Shown: positions 34,666-44,001 of the stretch, piece after piece
Numbering within the stretch: the first letter of the stretch is position 1
Layout of the letters: every line of letters begins with the position of its first letter
DNA from: Lachnospiraceae bacterium
GTDB taxonomy: Bacteria; Bacillota; Clostridia; Lachnospirales; Lachnospiraceae
DNA length: 51,406 nucleotides
Direction of reading: 5' to 3'
Assembly: GCA_022774505.1 (NCBI GenBank)
Contig: JALFLW010000077.1
Location: 1-51,406, forward strand
Made by a program: the position numbers and the translations under genes
Notes under the pieces: model-generated
Told to the model about the DNA's origin: nothing
Seen by the model: the letters and a program-made list of their open reading frames with translations, nothing else
Database searches by the model: none

Positions 34666-36126
34666 ATGAAAAAAATTATACAAAAATTAATTACTATGGT
34701 TGTTGCGTCAGCACTAATCGTCCTATCAATTCCAGTGCTTAGTTGGGCTGCAGGCGAAAAGTATTCTTGTGACGTAACTTATACACTTGATTCAGCGAAC
34801 AGTTATGTTGAGACCATAAAAGGTGGCTATATAACTGAATCTTCTGCAGGATTTACAAATGCGGTTATCCGTATTTATGATGCAAATCAAAAGGAAATCG
34901 ATTCTGTAGAAGCGTCAGTTAATCAAGGTATAGTAACATGTTCTTTCGAGAATTTGAAAGTAAAACCTATGTCTGCAAAATGTACAAAGCTAGAAGGTAG
35001 TTATGATGTAATAAATAATGGTAGCCTTACTGATGATAACGGATTAAAAGGAACTGCAGTTATTTCAAATTTGAAGACCATTACACCTGCGGCAACAACA
35101 GAGCCAGCTATTACTAAACCTAACACACCTAGTAAGACAACAATAGAAACGAAACTAAACACAAAGTTGATTAATAATTGTCAATCGGATCGGGTGTGGG
35201 CAGGTAAGCATACGCCAAAAAAATTGAAATATAAAATTATTTCTAAAAGAAGAAAGGGTAAAGGAAAAGGATTTACCTATAACTACAAAGAAACTTTTGT
35301 TAAACTTTATTGGCGCAAAGTAAAAGGTGCCACAGGCTATGAGGTTTATCGTCAGGGTAATGCATCAAAGAAATGGATTCTAGTGACATCAACAAAGTCA
35401 AACAGAGCTGCAATCAATGAGGTGTCTAAGAATTACCAGGTAAGGGTTAAAGTTCGTGCATATAAGACACAAAATGGTAAAAAAACGTATAGTGCATTTT
35501 CAGGAATTAAGAAGAAAACATTCAAAAAGAATTACTATTATGACCAAGAAGGTCTTAAAAGATTCTACAGTGAAATTAATTTCTTGAAACAAAATTCCTA
35601 CCGTAAAAAAGATAATGCAAAACCATTAAAGTGGTCAGAAGAATTGTATGAACTAGCCGCTTTGCGTGGACCACAGATGATGAAGAATTTCAGTCATTTT
35701 AAACCAGGTGGTGGATTATATAGCAAAGATTTGATTGTAGATAGATACGGAAACGATATTTATGAATTTTTGCATCAAAATAATTCAGTTAAATCAGCAG
35801 GTTCAAAACTTCTTTCTGCTCCAGCAAAAGAAAATATTCTAAATTCTGGAGGTCTAGCAGGTCCAGATACGATCAAAAGCCTTTATTATCATGATGGACA
35901 TCATCAGACAGCAAAAGATACCAAATTTAGATATGGCGCAGTTGCAATTTATCAACTAGGTACAATTAAAAAAGATGGTGACAATTCATCTAGAATGTGC
36001 GCTAATTTTGATAAATCCAACTATGATGTCAGCACAGGCAACATGTATCAGTACGTCAAGACAAAATCAACCAAAGTAATAAAAAATTCACGTAAAGCTT
36101 TCGACAAACGAGGGATTACGTACTAA
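34666..36126 (+). CDS. Secreted CAP-domain (SCP/PR1-like) protein with an FN3-like module
   Basis: 486 residues from ATG 34666, which has GGAGG 8 bases upstream; the longer frame to 34582 lacks a site. A signal peptide (LITMVVASALIVLSIPVLSWA) precedes a beta-rich domain with YSCDVTYTLDSANSYVE. A Thr/Pro/Ala linker and an FN3-like domain (VKLYWRKVKGATGYEVYR ... VRVKVRAYKTQNGKKT) follow. The C-terminal 180 residues are a CAP domain: LKWSEELYELAALRGPQM, FSHFKPGGG, AKENI and YHDGHHQTAKDTKFRYGAVAIY, with the family's His/Glu pattern partly kept. CAP proteins are usually secreted; function here is unknown. AT-rich, flanked by direct repeats. Confidence 0.82.
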   Translation: MKKIIQKLITMVVASALIVLSIPVLSWAAGEKYSCDVTYTLDSANSYVETIKGGYITESSAGFTNAVIRIYDANQKEIDSVEASVNQGIVTCSFENLKVKPMSAKCTKLEGSYDVINNGSLTDDNGLKGTAVISNLKTITPAATTEPAITKPNTPSKTTIETKLNTKLINNCQSDRVWAGKHTPKKLKYKIISKRRKGKGKGFTYNYKETFVKLYWRKVKGATGYEVYRQGNASKKWILVTSTKSNRAAINEVSKNYQVRVKVRAYKTQNGKKTYSAFSGIKKKTFKKNYYYDQEGLKRFYSEINFLKQNSYRKKDNAKPLKWSEELYELAALRGPQMMKNFSHFKPGGGLYSKDLIVDRYGNDIYEFLHQNNSVKSAGSKLLSAPAKENILNSGGLAGPDTIKSLYYHDGHHQTAKDTKFRYGAVAIYQLGTIKKDGDNSSRMCANFDKSNYDVSTGNMYQYVKTKSTKVIKNSRKAFDKRGITY

Positions 36127-36162
36127 ACCAAAAAAGATGATGGGAAACCGTCTTCTTTTTTT
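36127..36162 (+). terminator. Terminator of the CAP gene
   Basis: AAGATGATGG and CCGTCTTCTT pair (with wobble) around a short loop, followed by eight T, just behind the stop at 36126. Confidence 0.75.
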
Positions 36163-36222
36163 TATTATATCCAGTCGTTAAACTATCAAAAAAACCGCAA
36201 CGACAATATGATTACTGTTTTA
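36158..36222 (+). repeat. Direct repeat, copy 2, downstream of the CAP gene
   Basis: Near-copy of 34345-34408. The remaining bases to 36425 are AT-rich and hold no gene. Confidence 0.8.
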
Positions 36223-36425
36223 CTTTTTGCCTGCGACATTTTTAGCTATATTTCAAAATTCAATTCTTATAAAATTCTATCATATTCTTTTTAAATAATT
36301 GTGACGTGAATATGATGAAAAATAATAAAAATGGGGAACCTCTGCGGATAAAGATCATTTCACACCCACAAAGGTCTTTTTTGTTTACGGTTCAGATATC
36401 ATACACAGCCAAAAGAATATACCGT

Positions 36426-37523
36426 TTATTTTCCATAGAGGTCCTGATACTCTTCATACATTGTACGCAGACTTTTTTCATCATCACCCTCTTCTTCCAG
36501 CATACCTTCCTCGTCTAATTGATAAAAATATTCTATGATCTCATCGCATTGTCTGATCACTTCCGGATCATTCGATACTTCTTTTAATGCATACGCATTA
36601 TCCAGTGACAGCATCGGATTATTTCTCTCATGCTTGTTAAACAGATAGATCATGATACATTCATAACGGTTACGAACATCTAAATTTCTCATCTGTGCCA
36701 GCTCCAGCAGGTGATTGATCTCTGCCAAAGTCATTGTCATCCCGACTCCGAAATCGATCAGCATATTCCGCTCCGGCAGGATCCCATGTCTTTTCAGTTT
36801 GGAATACGCAACTTCAAATCCCTGTGGTTTTATAAAACGCTGTGCCAGCTGATGAATACTCCTTTGATCCTCTTCCTCATAATGTCCTTTTCCACGCATC
36901 TGAATATATGATTCCATATATTCGATCAGTTTGGAATGAGTTCCGCGAAAAATATGAAGATGAGTTTTCATGAAATCATTAAAATCCTTTTGATTTTCCA
37001 TGGTAAGTAACGCCTCATGCATTGCTGCCGTAGTTTCTCTTTCTCTGTACTCCTGATCAAATTCGTGGCCGTTTAAAAGCTGCGCATAAAGCTTTTGATA
37101 TTCTGGTATCGCTGCATACTGATATGACGGATCCTCCGGATATTTCTGATGCTGCTGCAGCACATAAATGCAGATCGCATCATATACATCCTTTGCATAT
37201 AATGCAGAATAGCCGCCATAATTTTGTAACAGCCGGTTAATCTCCTCTTCGTTCATCTTCATACCAAAGCCAAGCTTGATAAACTGCTCCCTGCTTCTCG
37301 GAAATATCCCCTGAACACACCAGCTTTTCACGGTATTTTTGCTAAACCCACACATCTTTCCAAATTTTTCATATGAAAGTTCCAGATCAAACAGACATTC
37401 CCGGATATAATTCTGCCAGCTTCTCTGTTTATTTTCATAAGTATCAATAAATGTCAGAAGTTCATGATCTTTATTGCATTTGTTTAATTCTTCAAATAAA
37501 ATCATCGATGTATGCGATGCCAT
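36426..37523 (-). CDS. HTH-like protein with two related modules, unknown function
   Basis: 365 residues, no signal or membrane helix, so cytoplasmic. Residues about 50-75 look like an XRE-type helix-turn-helix (YEKFGKMCGFSKNTVKSW), followed by RSREQFIKLGFGMKMNEEEINRLL. A second, related module appears about 200 residues later (VAYSKLKRHGILPERNMLIDFGVGMTMTLAEINHLL) but with a weaker turn. In both, the last part is rich in Asp/Asn and helices. It is 41 bases downstream of the kinase gene, so it is likely its transcription partner and perhaps substrate. No named family recognised. Confidence 0.65.
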   Translation of the reverse strand: MASHTSMILFEELNKCNKDHELLTFIDTYENKQRSWQNYIRECLFDLELSYEKFGKMCGFSKNTVKSWCVQGIFPRSREQFIKLGFGMKMNEEEINRLLQNYGGYSALYAKDVYDAICIYVLQQHQKYPEDPSYQYAAIPEYQKLYAQLLNGHEFDQEYRERETTAAMHEALLTMENQKDFNDFMKTHLHIFRGTHSKLIEYMESYIQMRGKGHYEEEDQRSIHQLAQRFIKPQGFEVAYSKLKRHGILPERNMLIDFGVGMTMTLAEINHLLELAQMRNLDVRNRYECIMIYLFNKHERNNPMLSLDNAYALKEVSNDPEVIRQCDEIIEYFYQLDEEGMLEEEGDDEKSLRTMYEEYQDLYGK

Positions 37524-37564
37524 ATTTCTATCCCGCTCTTTCTCTCAAAGCTTCTCCCATTTGA

Positions 37565-39520
37565 TCACATCGGTGGAATGGCTTTCTTTGAGGTATTTTT
37601 CTTCTTTTGTGTATTCGAGCTGCCGGAACTTTTCCCGGTAGTTGAACTACTCTTTGATCTGGAATTACTGCTCTGATAACCGGTACTGCTCCTTTGCGTG
37701 ACATTATTTTCAGATGCAGTGCTGCTCTGTGTCACCACCGGCTTTGCTCCTTTGCTGATCGCAATAGTAACTGCCTTTGCCTTTTTTACCTTTTTGCCGG
37801 CAGATACACTTTGCCTGATAACTCTGCCTTTTTCATAGGATGAGCTGTATTCTCTGACAACCGAAACTTTCATTTTCGCTTTTTTCAGTTTTTTGCGGGC
37901 CTTTCCCTCACTATCTCGAATCACTTTCGGAACCTTATACAGTTTCTCTCCCCTGCTGAGAACAAGGACTACCTGAATCTTTTCTCCCTCTTTCCATTCC
38001 GTCCCCGGATCAACACTTTGGGATATCACCTTCCCCCGTGCTGTCTGGCTGCTGTTTTTTTCCTTATATGAGATCTTAAGCCCATCACTCGCTATTTTTT
38101 CAAGCTTTCCTGCAGCCTCCTTCTTTCCAAGTCCCACGACACTGACCATCTGATAGACAGCCGGAGCTTTTGTTTCCATAGCCAAAGTCTCCACCGGTGC
38201 CTTCGCATCATTCCTGTCTGCGGCAGGCTTGTCTGCGGAATTTCTCATAAAAAAGACACCGCCCACAAGCAAACCGATCCCTATCGTACATGCGATCACC
38301 AGCACCGGAATGACATAGGATTTTTTCCGTTTTTGCCTTTCAAAGGATTTTTGTTCTTTCTGCCTCCCCACAGGAGCCACCGGTTTTCCCGTAATTTCCG
38401 GCTGCCGTACAAATTCCGTTCCCCTGATCTCCTCCTGAATACCTTCCGATACTTTTTCTGTTGACCGATACCCACCGGCAGTTTCGATCTTTTTTTCTAT
38501 TTTAGGTTCATACAATGCCCTGTATAATTCCTCCATAGACTGATAGCGATTACCGATCTTCATGGCCATTCCCTTTTGAATGACATTATCCATATATTCA
38601 TCTACTTCATCATTCCAATGAGACAACGGAACGAGCATATCCTCGCCAACCTCCAGCATATGACATATCCTGGCCTGGGATGTTTCTGCTGCCTTTCCTG
38701 CTACCAGATAATATATCGTTGCACATAATGCATATACATCCGTCCACGGTCCCTGTTGTTTTAACGATCTGCTTCGTTCATCCTCACCGGGCTTTCGAAA
38801 TCTCTGCTCCGGCGGTGCAAATTCCACCTTCATGATCGTTGTAAACTGGGTCCGGTCCTGCTGTCTGGCTGCACCAAAATCCAAAAGTTTTACTTCCTGA
38901 TTATTGCACAGCATGATATTATCCGGACTGATATCTCTGTGGATCAGTCCCTTTTTATGTACTTCCTGCAGAGACTTGATCACCGGTTCCATGATCTGAA
39001 GTGTCTCCTTCAGACTCATCTGATTATTCGGCTTCCTGTCACGATATTCCTTTAATGTAAGCCCTTCTAAAAGTTCCATGATAATATAAGAAGTACCATT
39101 TTCATCACCTATGATATTCTCTATATGAACAATCCCACGGCAGGAAGACAGGGAATAAAGTATTTTTGCCTCCTCCAGAAAATTCTTCCGCTCCCGCTCT
39201 ACCAGCTCCTGCTTATCCTGTATGGTAACATTATTGGATAATGTCGTATCTCTGTCGACAAGTTCGGACGGATAATATTCCTTGATCGCCACCTTGTGCT
39301 CCAGCTCTGTGTCCCAGCCTATATAGGTAATGCCAAAGCCTCCCCTGCTGATCTTCTTTCCTACGACATATCTGCCTCTCAAAAGCTCTGTTCCCAAAGG
39401 CAGAACATTGATCCCCGCCTGATAATCCTCCCGGCGAAAACCACAGCACGGACAAAAGCCCTGTCCATCCCAGTCTTCCTCCTGTGTCATACATCCATAA
39501 CATCGCTTCCATTCGGCCAT
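37565..39520 (-). CDS. Ser/Thr protein kinase with zinc ribbon and two PASTA domains
   Basis: 651 residues. A zinc ribbon (Cys7, Cys10, Cys23, Cys26) precedes a complete kinase domain at about 52-340: glycine loop SRGGFGITY, Lys80 in VAIKEYYP, His194-Arg195-Asp196 in HRDISPDN, Asp214-Phe-Gly in LLDFGAARQ and APPEQ. A membrane helix is at 402-425. Two PASTA domains follow at about 457-523 and 526-591, then a Ser/Thr/Asn-rich tail. PASTA domains usually sense muropeptides outside the cell. It is encoded 23 bases behind the TadE-like genes, so it probably belongs to the Tad transcript. The HRD-DFG pattern predicts an active kinase. Confidence 0.92.
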   Translation of the reverse strand: MAEWKRCYGCMTQEEDWDGQGFCPCCGFRREDYQAGINVLPLGTELLRGRYVVGKKISRGGFGITYIGWDTELEHKVAIKEYYPSELVDRDTTLSNNVTIQDKQELVERERKNFLEEAKILYSLSSCRGIVHIENIIGDENGTSYIIMELLEGLTLKEYRDRKPNNQMSLKETLQIMEPVIKSLQEVHKKGLIHRDISPDNIMLCNNQEVKLLDFGAARQQDRTQFTTIMKVEFAPPEQRFRKPGEDERSRSLKQQGPWTDVYALCATIYYLVAGKAAETSQARICHMLEVGEDMLVPLSHWNDEVDEYMDNVIQKGMAMKIGNRYQSMEELYRALYEPKIEKKIETAGGYRSTEKVSEGIQEEIRGTEFVRQPEITGKPVAPVGRQKEQKSFERQKRKKSYVIPVLVIACTIGIGLLVGGVFFMRNSADKPAADRNDAKAPVETLAMETKAPAVYQMVSVVGLGKKEAAGKLEKIASDGLKISYKEKNSSQTARGKVISQSVDPGTEWKEGEKIQVVLVLSRGEKLYKVPKVIRDSEGKARKKLKKAKMKVSVVREYSSSYEKGRVIRQSVSAGKKVKKAKAVTIAISKGAKPVVTQSSTASENNVTQRSSTGYQSSNSRSKSSSTTGKSSGSSNTQKKKNTSKKAIPPM

Positions 39521-39542
39521 CTTTTGTCAAACCTCCGATCAA

Positions 39543-39977
39543 TTACCACATTTTCGCTTCACAGCTTTGCTTTAATGTCATCTTATCCCAGCCAAACATG
39601 GGAAATGTCAAAGGCACATCATAGGCTGCCTTAAATATGATCACATTATTTTCATTGCTTAGCTCTAACTCACCAGAATAGATTTTATCATAATCTACGA
39701 AAGATCTCAATCCCTTTATTTTTCCGTCGGAAAGTTGTTCACTCTGATCCTTCGCGATCATTTTCATCTCATTTATCACATCCTGTGCATTATCCGGAGG
39801 GATCGCCGTCAGAGAGATCTGCTTTACTGACTGGAGCATTCCGTGATATAACTGGTTCTGCACCACATAGACCTTTCCTATGTCTACCAGAAACATGATC
39901 AAAAAGATCGTCATGGTAAGTGCAAGGGTGGCATCTACTGTCAAAGCTCCTCTTTCATCGCTTATCCATTTTCCCAT
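39543..39977 (-). CDS. TadE-like pseudopilin, second copy
   Basis: 144 residues. A short charged N-terminus with ERGALTVDATLALTMTIFLIMFLVDIGKVY is a TadE-type prepilin-like segment: Glu/Arg, Gly, then a long hydrophobic helix. The rest (NQLYHGMLQSVKQ) fits the soluble part of TadE/F minor pilins. It is next to another TadE-like gene and just upstream of the kinase gene. Confidence 0.8.
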   Translation of the reverse strand: MGKWISDERGALTVDATLALTMTIFLIMFLVDIGKVYVVQNQLYHGMLQSVKQISLTAIPPDNAQDVINEMKMIAKDQSEQLSDGKIKGLRSFVDYDKIYSGELELSNENNVIIFKAAYDVPLTFPMFGWDKMTLKQSCEAKMW

Positions 39978-39995
39978 ATCTTTTGCTCCTTCCCA

Positions 39996-40481
39996 TTATC
40001 TTTCCATCATTTCGTTGTGTATATCGTAGCATACCGCACTCCCCTGTGCCTTGACAAGATACATGGTATCAAATCCAAAATAGGCACATGGATTAATAGA
40101 CAGCACTTGATAATAACGGCTTCCAAACACCACTATGACCTTGCGGCTGCCCTTTGAAACAAATCTCGCTCTCACCATTTCCATTGATCTGTCCGGAACC
40201 TCAGCGGGGTGAAACAGCTCAAACTTTGTTTTGTCCTGCCTTATTTTCATATGCTGAAGCACTTCCCCAGGATCATTAACGCTTCCTATCCAATTTTGAT
40301 AATCTCCTGCCAGCTCCACGGCAGCCTGATTGACCCAGACGGTAAACATTCCTCTCTGCATCACAAAGATAGCAATGTTAAGCAGAAAAAATATTACCAT
40401 GACCGTTACTGCCATGACGATCGTTGCCTCCGTTACCATCTCCCCATTTTCATTTCGCAGCCATTTTTTCCATCTTTTCAT
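39996..40481 (-). CDS. TadE-like pseudopilin, first copy
   Basis: 161 residues. NENGEMVTEATIVMAVTVMVIFFLLNIAIFVM is the TadE-type leader and helix, with Gly-Glu at the likely peptidase site. The C-terminal part has the small soluble domain with Cys residues. Such minor pilins help start or tip the Flp pilus. Starts 62 bases downstream of the large TadG-like gene. Confidence 0.8.
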   Translation of the reverse strand: MKRWKKWLRNENGEMVTEATIVMAVTVMVIFFLLNIAIFVMQRGMFTVWVNQAAVELAGDYQNWIGSVNDPGEVLQHMKIRQDKTKFELFHPAEVPDRSMEMVRARFVSKGSRKVIVVFGSRYYQVLSINPCAYFGFDTMYLVKAQGSAVCYDIHNEMMER

Positions 40482-40543
40482 TGATCTCTCCTCATCTGCC
40501 TGTCAATTATTGTGCAATTTCTATTTAAGCCCCTGCCAGGTGA

Positions 40544-43303
40544 TCAATATGTCCTCTTGACCGTTATTTCCGGCAATGCTTCCTCCATCACCGGCTGATC
40601 TGCGACAATAGACGGCAGTGGAATAAGATTCTTCCAGATTCCCTCCATGGTAACCTTTATCTGGGTCGGTCTTGTTTCCAGAGAAAATGCAGGATCAGCT
40701 TCTTTCATGGAAGTCTCTATCAATATACCTGCCCGCTCTATAAGACTACCGCTGTCCACAGAATACATCATATTTAACAGCATCCGGTCATATGCATTTC
40801 CTGAATCTTCTCTGGCACTTTTTAACATTTCATTGATCTGTCCGGCTGCCTTATCCGCACATCCCATTTGGAATAAAAGAAGTGTCGTCAGCCCCTGATA
40901 TTTATCCATATCCGGATCAATCTTTCTGCCCGGATAAACGCCAAAAGAATATTTTCCCAAATCTATATCATAATCTGCTGTGCTGACCGCATTTTTTAAC
41001 AATTCATCCTGAGTAGACATATTAAGACAAAGCTGCATATAGAATATCTGGCGAAGTACACTCTCCAGAGATTTTTCTGTGTCCTCAATTCCGGACACCA
41101 AATATTCTTTTTCCGGTTTTCTTTCACTATCCTCATTTTGTTCCATGATATTGGTAAAGCGTTCCATATAAGAAACAACATATGCATTATTTTCTGTTGC
41201 AGAAACCCCTCTGCTAAATTTCAAATACCACCTCTGCACATCTACCATCATATCTCTCATATCTCTCGCAAAAAGAAACAATCCCTTCAGGGAATTATCC
41301 TTTGAATCCTGAAAAGAATACAACGAGATCTCTTTATCCGTGATATCGGACACTTCTGTTTTCAGATCACTTTTAAAGGCTTCTTCCAATGGATTAAAAC
41401 TCTCCAGCTCCCGTTCCGGTCCAAAACTCTCCAGACACCTGCTGACATCGCCTGTCTGCTCTTCTATATCTTCATTCGTCTTCCAGTCTGATCGGATATT
41501 TTTTCCAAGCAGTATCCTCTTTAATACAGCTGTACCTCCATAACCCATACTTTGTTCCGGATATGACATTTCGTAATATTCCTGGGTATTTTTCATACTG
41601 ATACCGTCATAAATAAATTTATCCAGCTTTTTGCAATAATCCTCTGCTACCGTCCGTATATCTCCATCCAGATTAATTTGTGTTAATGCACTCTTTTCTC
41701 TTTTCAGGAAGTTAATGCTGTTATAAATTACAGCAGCCATCTGACCAACCTCATAAGTCCGCAATTTTGCGATCAGCCTCCCGGAGATTTCTCCCCATTT
41801 CACATTATCCAAATGTTCTTTTGCGATGTTTAATGCAAAATAATCAGGAACATATTGATTATCAATCTTTGTTGAGAAAGTACCTACATATTGCTCCAGT
41901 TCCTGAAATTGACTTGTCTTTTCAAACAGCTCCTCATAATTTTTCAAAAGTGCATCCACCGATAATGCTGCTGTCTCTATAACTTCCTTCAGTTTCTCTT
42001 TCTTTTTTTGCCGGATCGCAGCGACAGAAACCTCTGATGCCTTCTCTGCCTTTGGTTTCCATTCCTTTTTTTCTCCGGTCTTCCACCCATCACAAAATGC
42101 TTTTGCATTTTTATTTCCGGCATTTTTTGCAGAATAAATATCCTTGAGATAATTGAGCAGAAAATAATACATCATCCCGTCGTCTACCTCACCACTGCTA
42201 AAGAAATCATAAACAGCCCCCCCAAGCGGACTATCGATCTCTTCACAATCCCTGAATGCGCCACCTTGCAATAACAGGGTCAGCACATCATCTGCATTCT
42301 CCAGAGAGCTGTTAAATACCCCTTTCCACAGATTTTTGATCTCTTGTTTCAAAAGTTTTTTTAATGCTTTTTTCTTTTTTTTCAAAGATTCCTTTAGTGC
42401 ACTTTGTTTATTCTTTGGTACACCGGAAACATCAAATCCCTCTTCATCCTTGTTGTTATATACCCTTTCTGCATTTTTTTTCATTGCTTTCACAAAGATC
42501 GGATACTCCTGCCTTGTCAGTTTCTCCCTGCAATAGCTCACAAAGGTGTCCCCCACTGTGGCAACGTCTTCCCGTGCACAATATTCCTGAACAATCATTA
42601 TATAGGATGCATACATGTAATCCTCGGCAGATGCTTCGAGACCGCCTGCATAGTTATTGCCGAGTCCGTCATCTATAGACCAGCTTTTTTTGATGTCATA
42701 TCCGCCGGAATTATCCAATGCATGCAGCATATTGTATGCTCTTCGATACAAAAGCATATTTCCATATACAGTGACACAGTCATTGATCTCTTTGCGCCTT
42801 TGTTCCAAAATGCTCTCACCGGCTTCCAGATCATTTTTTACAGCCTGTATCCTGTCATATTCCTTGCCTGCATCTCCCTTTTCCGGTGAAGCCTGCCTTT
42901 CCAGCTCCCTCTGACAGCGCATGATCTGTCCCTTCAGAACTCCTGCATCAGACAGAGGGGCAGAAAGTTTAAAATCTTTCATGTCACTTTCTGATACGTC
43001 CATCAGACAATTAATCCCGGTTGCTCCGGTTCCTCCCATATTTGCCTGTAAGATCGATAAGAAAGTATCTTTCTCATTTCCTGTCTCTTTCAACGCCATC
43101 AATCCGTATTTTTCAAAAAGAGCCGTGTCATAATCTGCCAGCACGGCATTTTCAGATATATCCATTGCCTCTTCCAGGATCCCGAATGAGCTGCGATAAT
43201 GAACTGCCTCTACACATACGGTGGAAAATGCCATGAGTGGCACCAGTATCATTGCCAAAAATACTGAAACCATCCCTCCCTGTTTCTTCATAAAAAATCT
43301 CAT
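40544..43303 (-). CDS. Large TadG-like protein of the Tad locus
   Basis: 919 residues from ATG 43303, with GGAGG 7 bases upstream; the longer frame to 43378 has no site. The N-terminus (KKQGGMVSVFLAMILVPLMAFSTVCVEAV) is the TadE/TadG helix. The rest is long, helical and charged, with a Lys-rich stretch (KKKKKALKKLLKQEIKNLWKG) and no recognised domain. It is much longer than typical TadG. It lies between the prepilin peptidase and the TadE-like genes. It probably presents an extracellular helical region at the pilus base; this is inference. Confidence 0.7.
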   Translation of the reverse strand: MRFFMKKQGGMVSVFLAMILVPLMAFSTVCVEAVHYRSSFGILEEAMDISENAVLADYDTALFEKYGLMALKETGNEKDTFLSILQANMGGTGATGINCLMDVSESDMKDFKLSAPLSDAGVLKGQIMRCQRELERQASPEKGDAGKEYDRIQAVKNDLEAGESILEQRRKEINDCVTVYGNMLLYRRAYNMLHALDNSGGYDIKKSWSIDDGLGNNYAGGLEASAEDYMYASYIMIVQEYCAREDVATVGDTFVSYCREKLTRQEYPIFVKAMKKNAERVYNNKDEEGFDVSGVPKNKQSALKESLKKKKKALKKLLKQEIKNLWKGVFNSSLENADDVLTLLLQGGAFRDCEEIDSPLGGAVYDFFSSGEVDDGMMYYFLLNYLKDIYSAKNAGNKNAKAFCDGWKTGEKKEWKPKAEKASEVSVAAIRQKKKEKLKEVIETAALSVDALLKNYEELFEKTSQFQELEQYVGTFSTKIDNQYVPDYFALNIAKEHLDNVKWGEISGRLIAKLRTYEVGQMAAVIYNSINFLKREKSALTQINLDGDIRTVAEDYCKKLDKFIYDGISMKNTQEYYEMSYPEQSMGYGGTAVLKRILLGKNIRSDWKTNEDIEEQTGDVSRCLESFGPERELESFNPLEEAFKSDLKTEVSDITDKEISLYSFQDSKDNSLKGLFLFARDMRDMMVDVQRWYLKFSRGVSATENNAYVVSYMERFTNIMEQNEDSERKPEKEYLVSGIEDTEKSLESVLRQIFYMQLCLNMSTQDELLKNAVSTADYDIDLGKYSFGVYPGRKIDPDMDKYQGLTTLLLFQMGCADKAAGQINEMLKSAREDSGNAYDRMLLNMMYSVDSGSLIERAGILIETSMKEADPAFSLETRPTQIKVTMEGIWKNLIPLPSIVADQPVMEEALPEITVKRTY

Positions 43304-43335
43304 GACAACTCCTCCATTCTGCTCTTCTCTTTTCT

Positions 43336-43971
43336 CTAAAAGGCCTTCAAGACCAATACACAGATGCATCCCAGACATACAAAAGGTGCAAATGCCATTT
43401 TAAATTGTCTGCCCTCTCTGTGGACCAGCATATGATACATTCCACATACAAGAGCAAACAGCATTGCATAAAAAAGCGTATTATACGCCCCTGCAATGCC
43501 CAGTATATAACCGATAACCCCAAACAGCTTTACATCCCCGGCTCCAATCTGCTGTTTTGTCAAAATGCAAATAATAAATAACACACCAAAGCAGATACCC
43601 GCTCCCAGGATATCTTTAATCAGCACCATTCCGGCTCCTTCTTGGTCTATCATAAATTCCGGAATATAAATAAAACTTCGCAGTACGATAGCTGCCAGTA
43701 ATATTTTGTTGGGGATGATCCTTTTTCGATGATCGATCCCCGCCACTGCCATAAGAAGTATCAGTAAAAGCTCCCACTTTCCGATTATTCCCAGTCCCAT
43801 TTCACGGACACCCATCAGTATATTCGCCAGCTCAAATATCCCAAACACGCCCACGAAACAAATTCTTCTTTTCCAGGCACTTATTTCCAGCACTCCGTAG
43901 TGTTTCCATATACCTGCCACCAAAACGGCAGCCATGGCAGCCGCAAAAAACTCTGTAAAATAATTCCACAT
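43336..43971 (-). CDS. Prepilin peptidase TadV/CpaA-type
   Basis: 211 residues from ATG 43971, which has AAGGGA 8 bases upstream; the in-frame TTG 43977 is less likely. Aspartic peptidase of family A24 with about six membrane helices. The two catalytic Asp are in VAGIDHRKRIIPN and GAGDVKLFG. It removes the leader of Flp and TadE-like prepilins. It is the only peptidase in the locus and so should process the pilin and the two pseudopilins. Confidence 0.92.
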   Translation of the reverse strand: MWNYFTEFFAAAMAAVLVAGIWKHYGVLEISAWKRRICFVGVFGIFELANILMGVREMGLGIIGKWELLLILLMAVAGIDHRKRIIPNKILLAAIVLRSFIYIPEFMIDQEGAGMVLIKDILGAGICFGVLFIICILTKQQIGAGDVKLFGVIGYILGIAGAYNTLFYAMLFALVCGMYHMLVHREGRQFKMAFAPFVCLGCICVLVLKAF

Positions 43972-44001
43972 AACCAAAGTCCCTTTCTTTCGCTAACCCA
44001 T

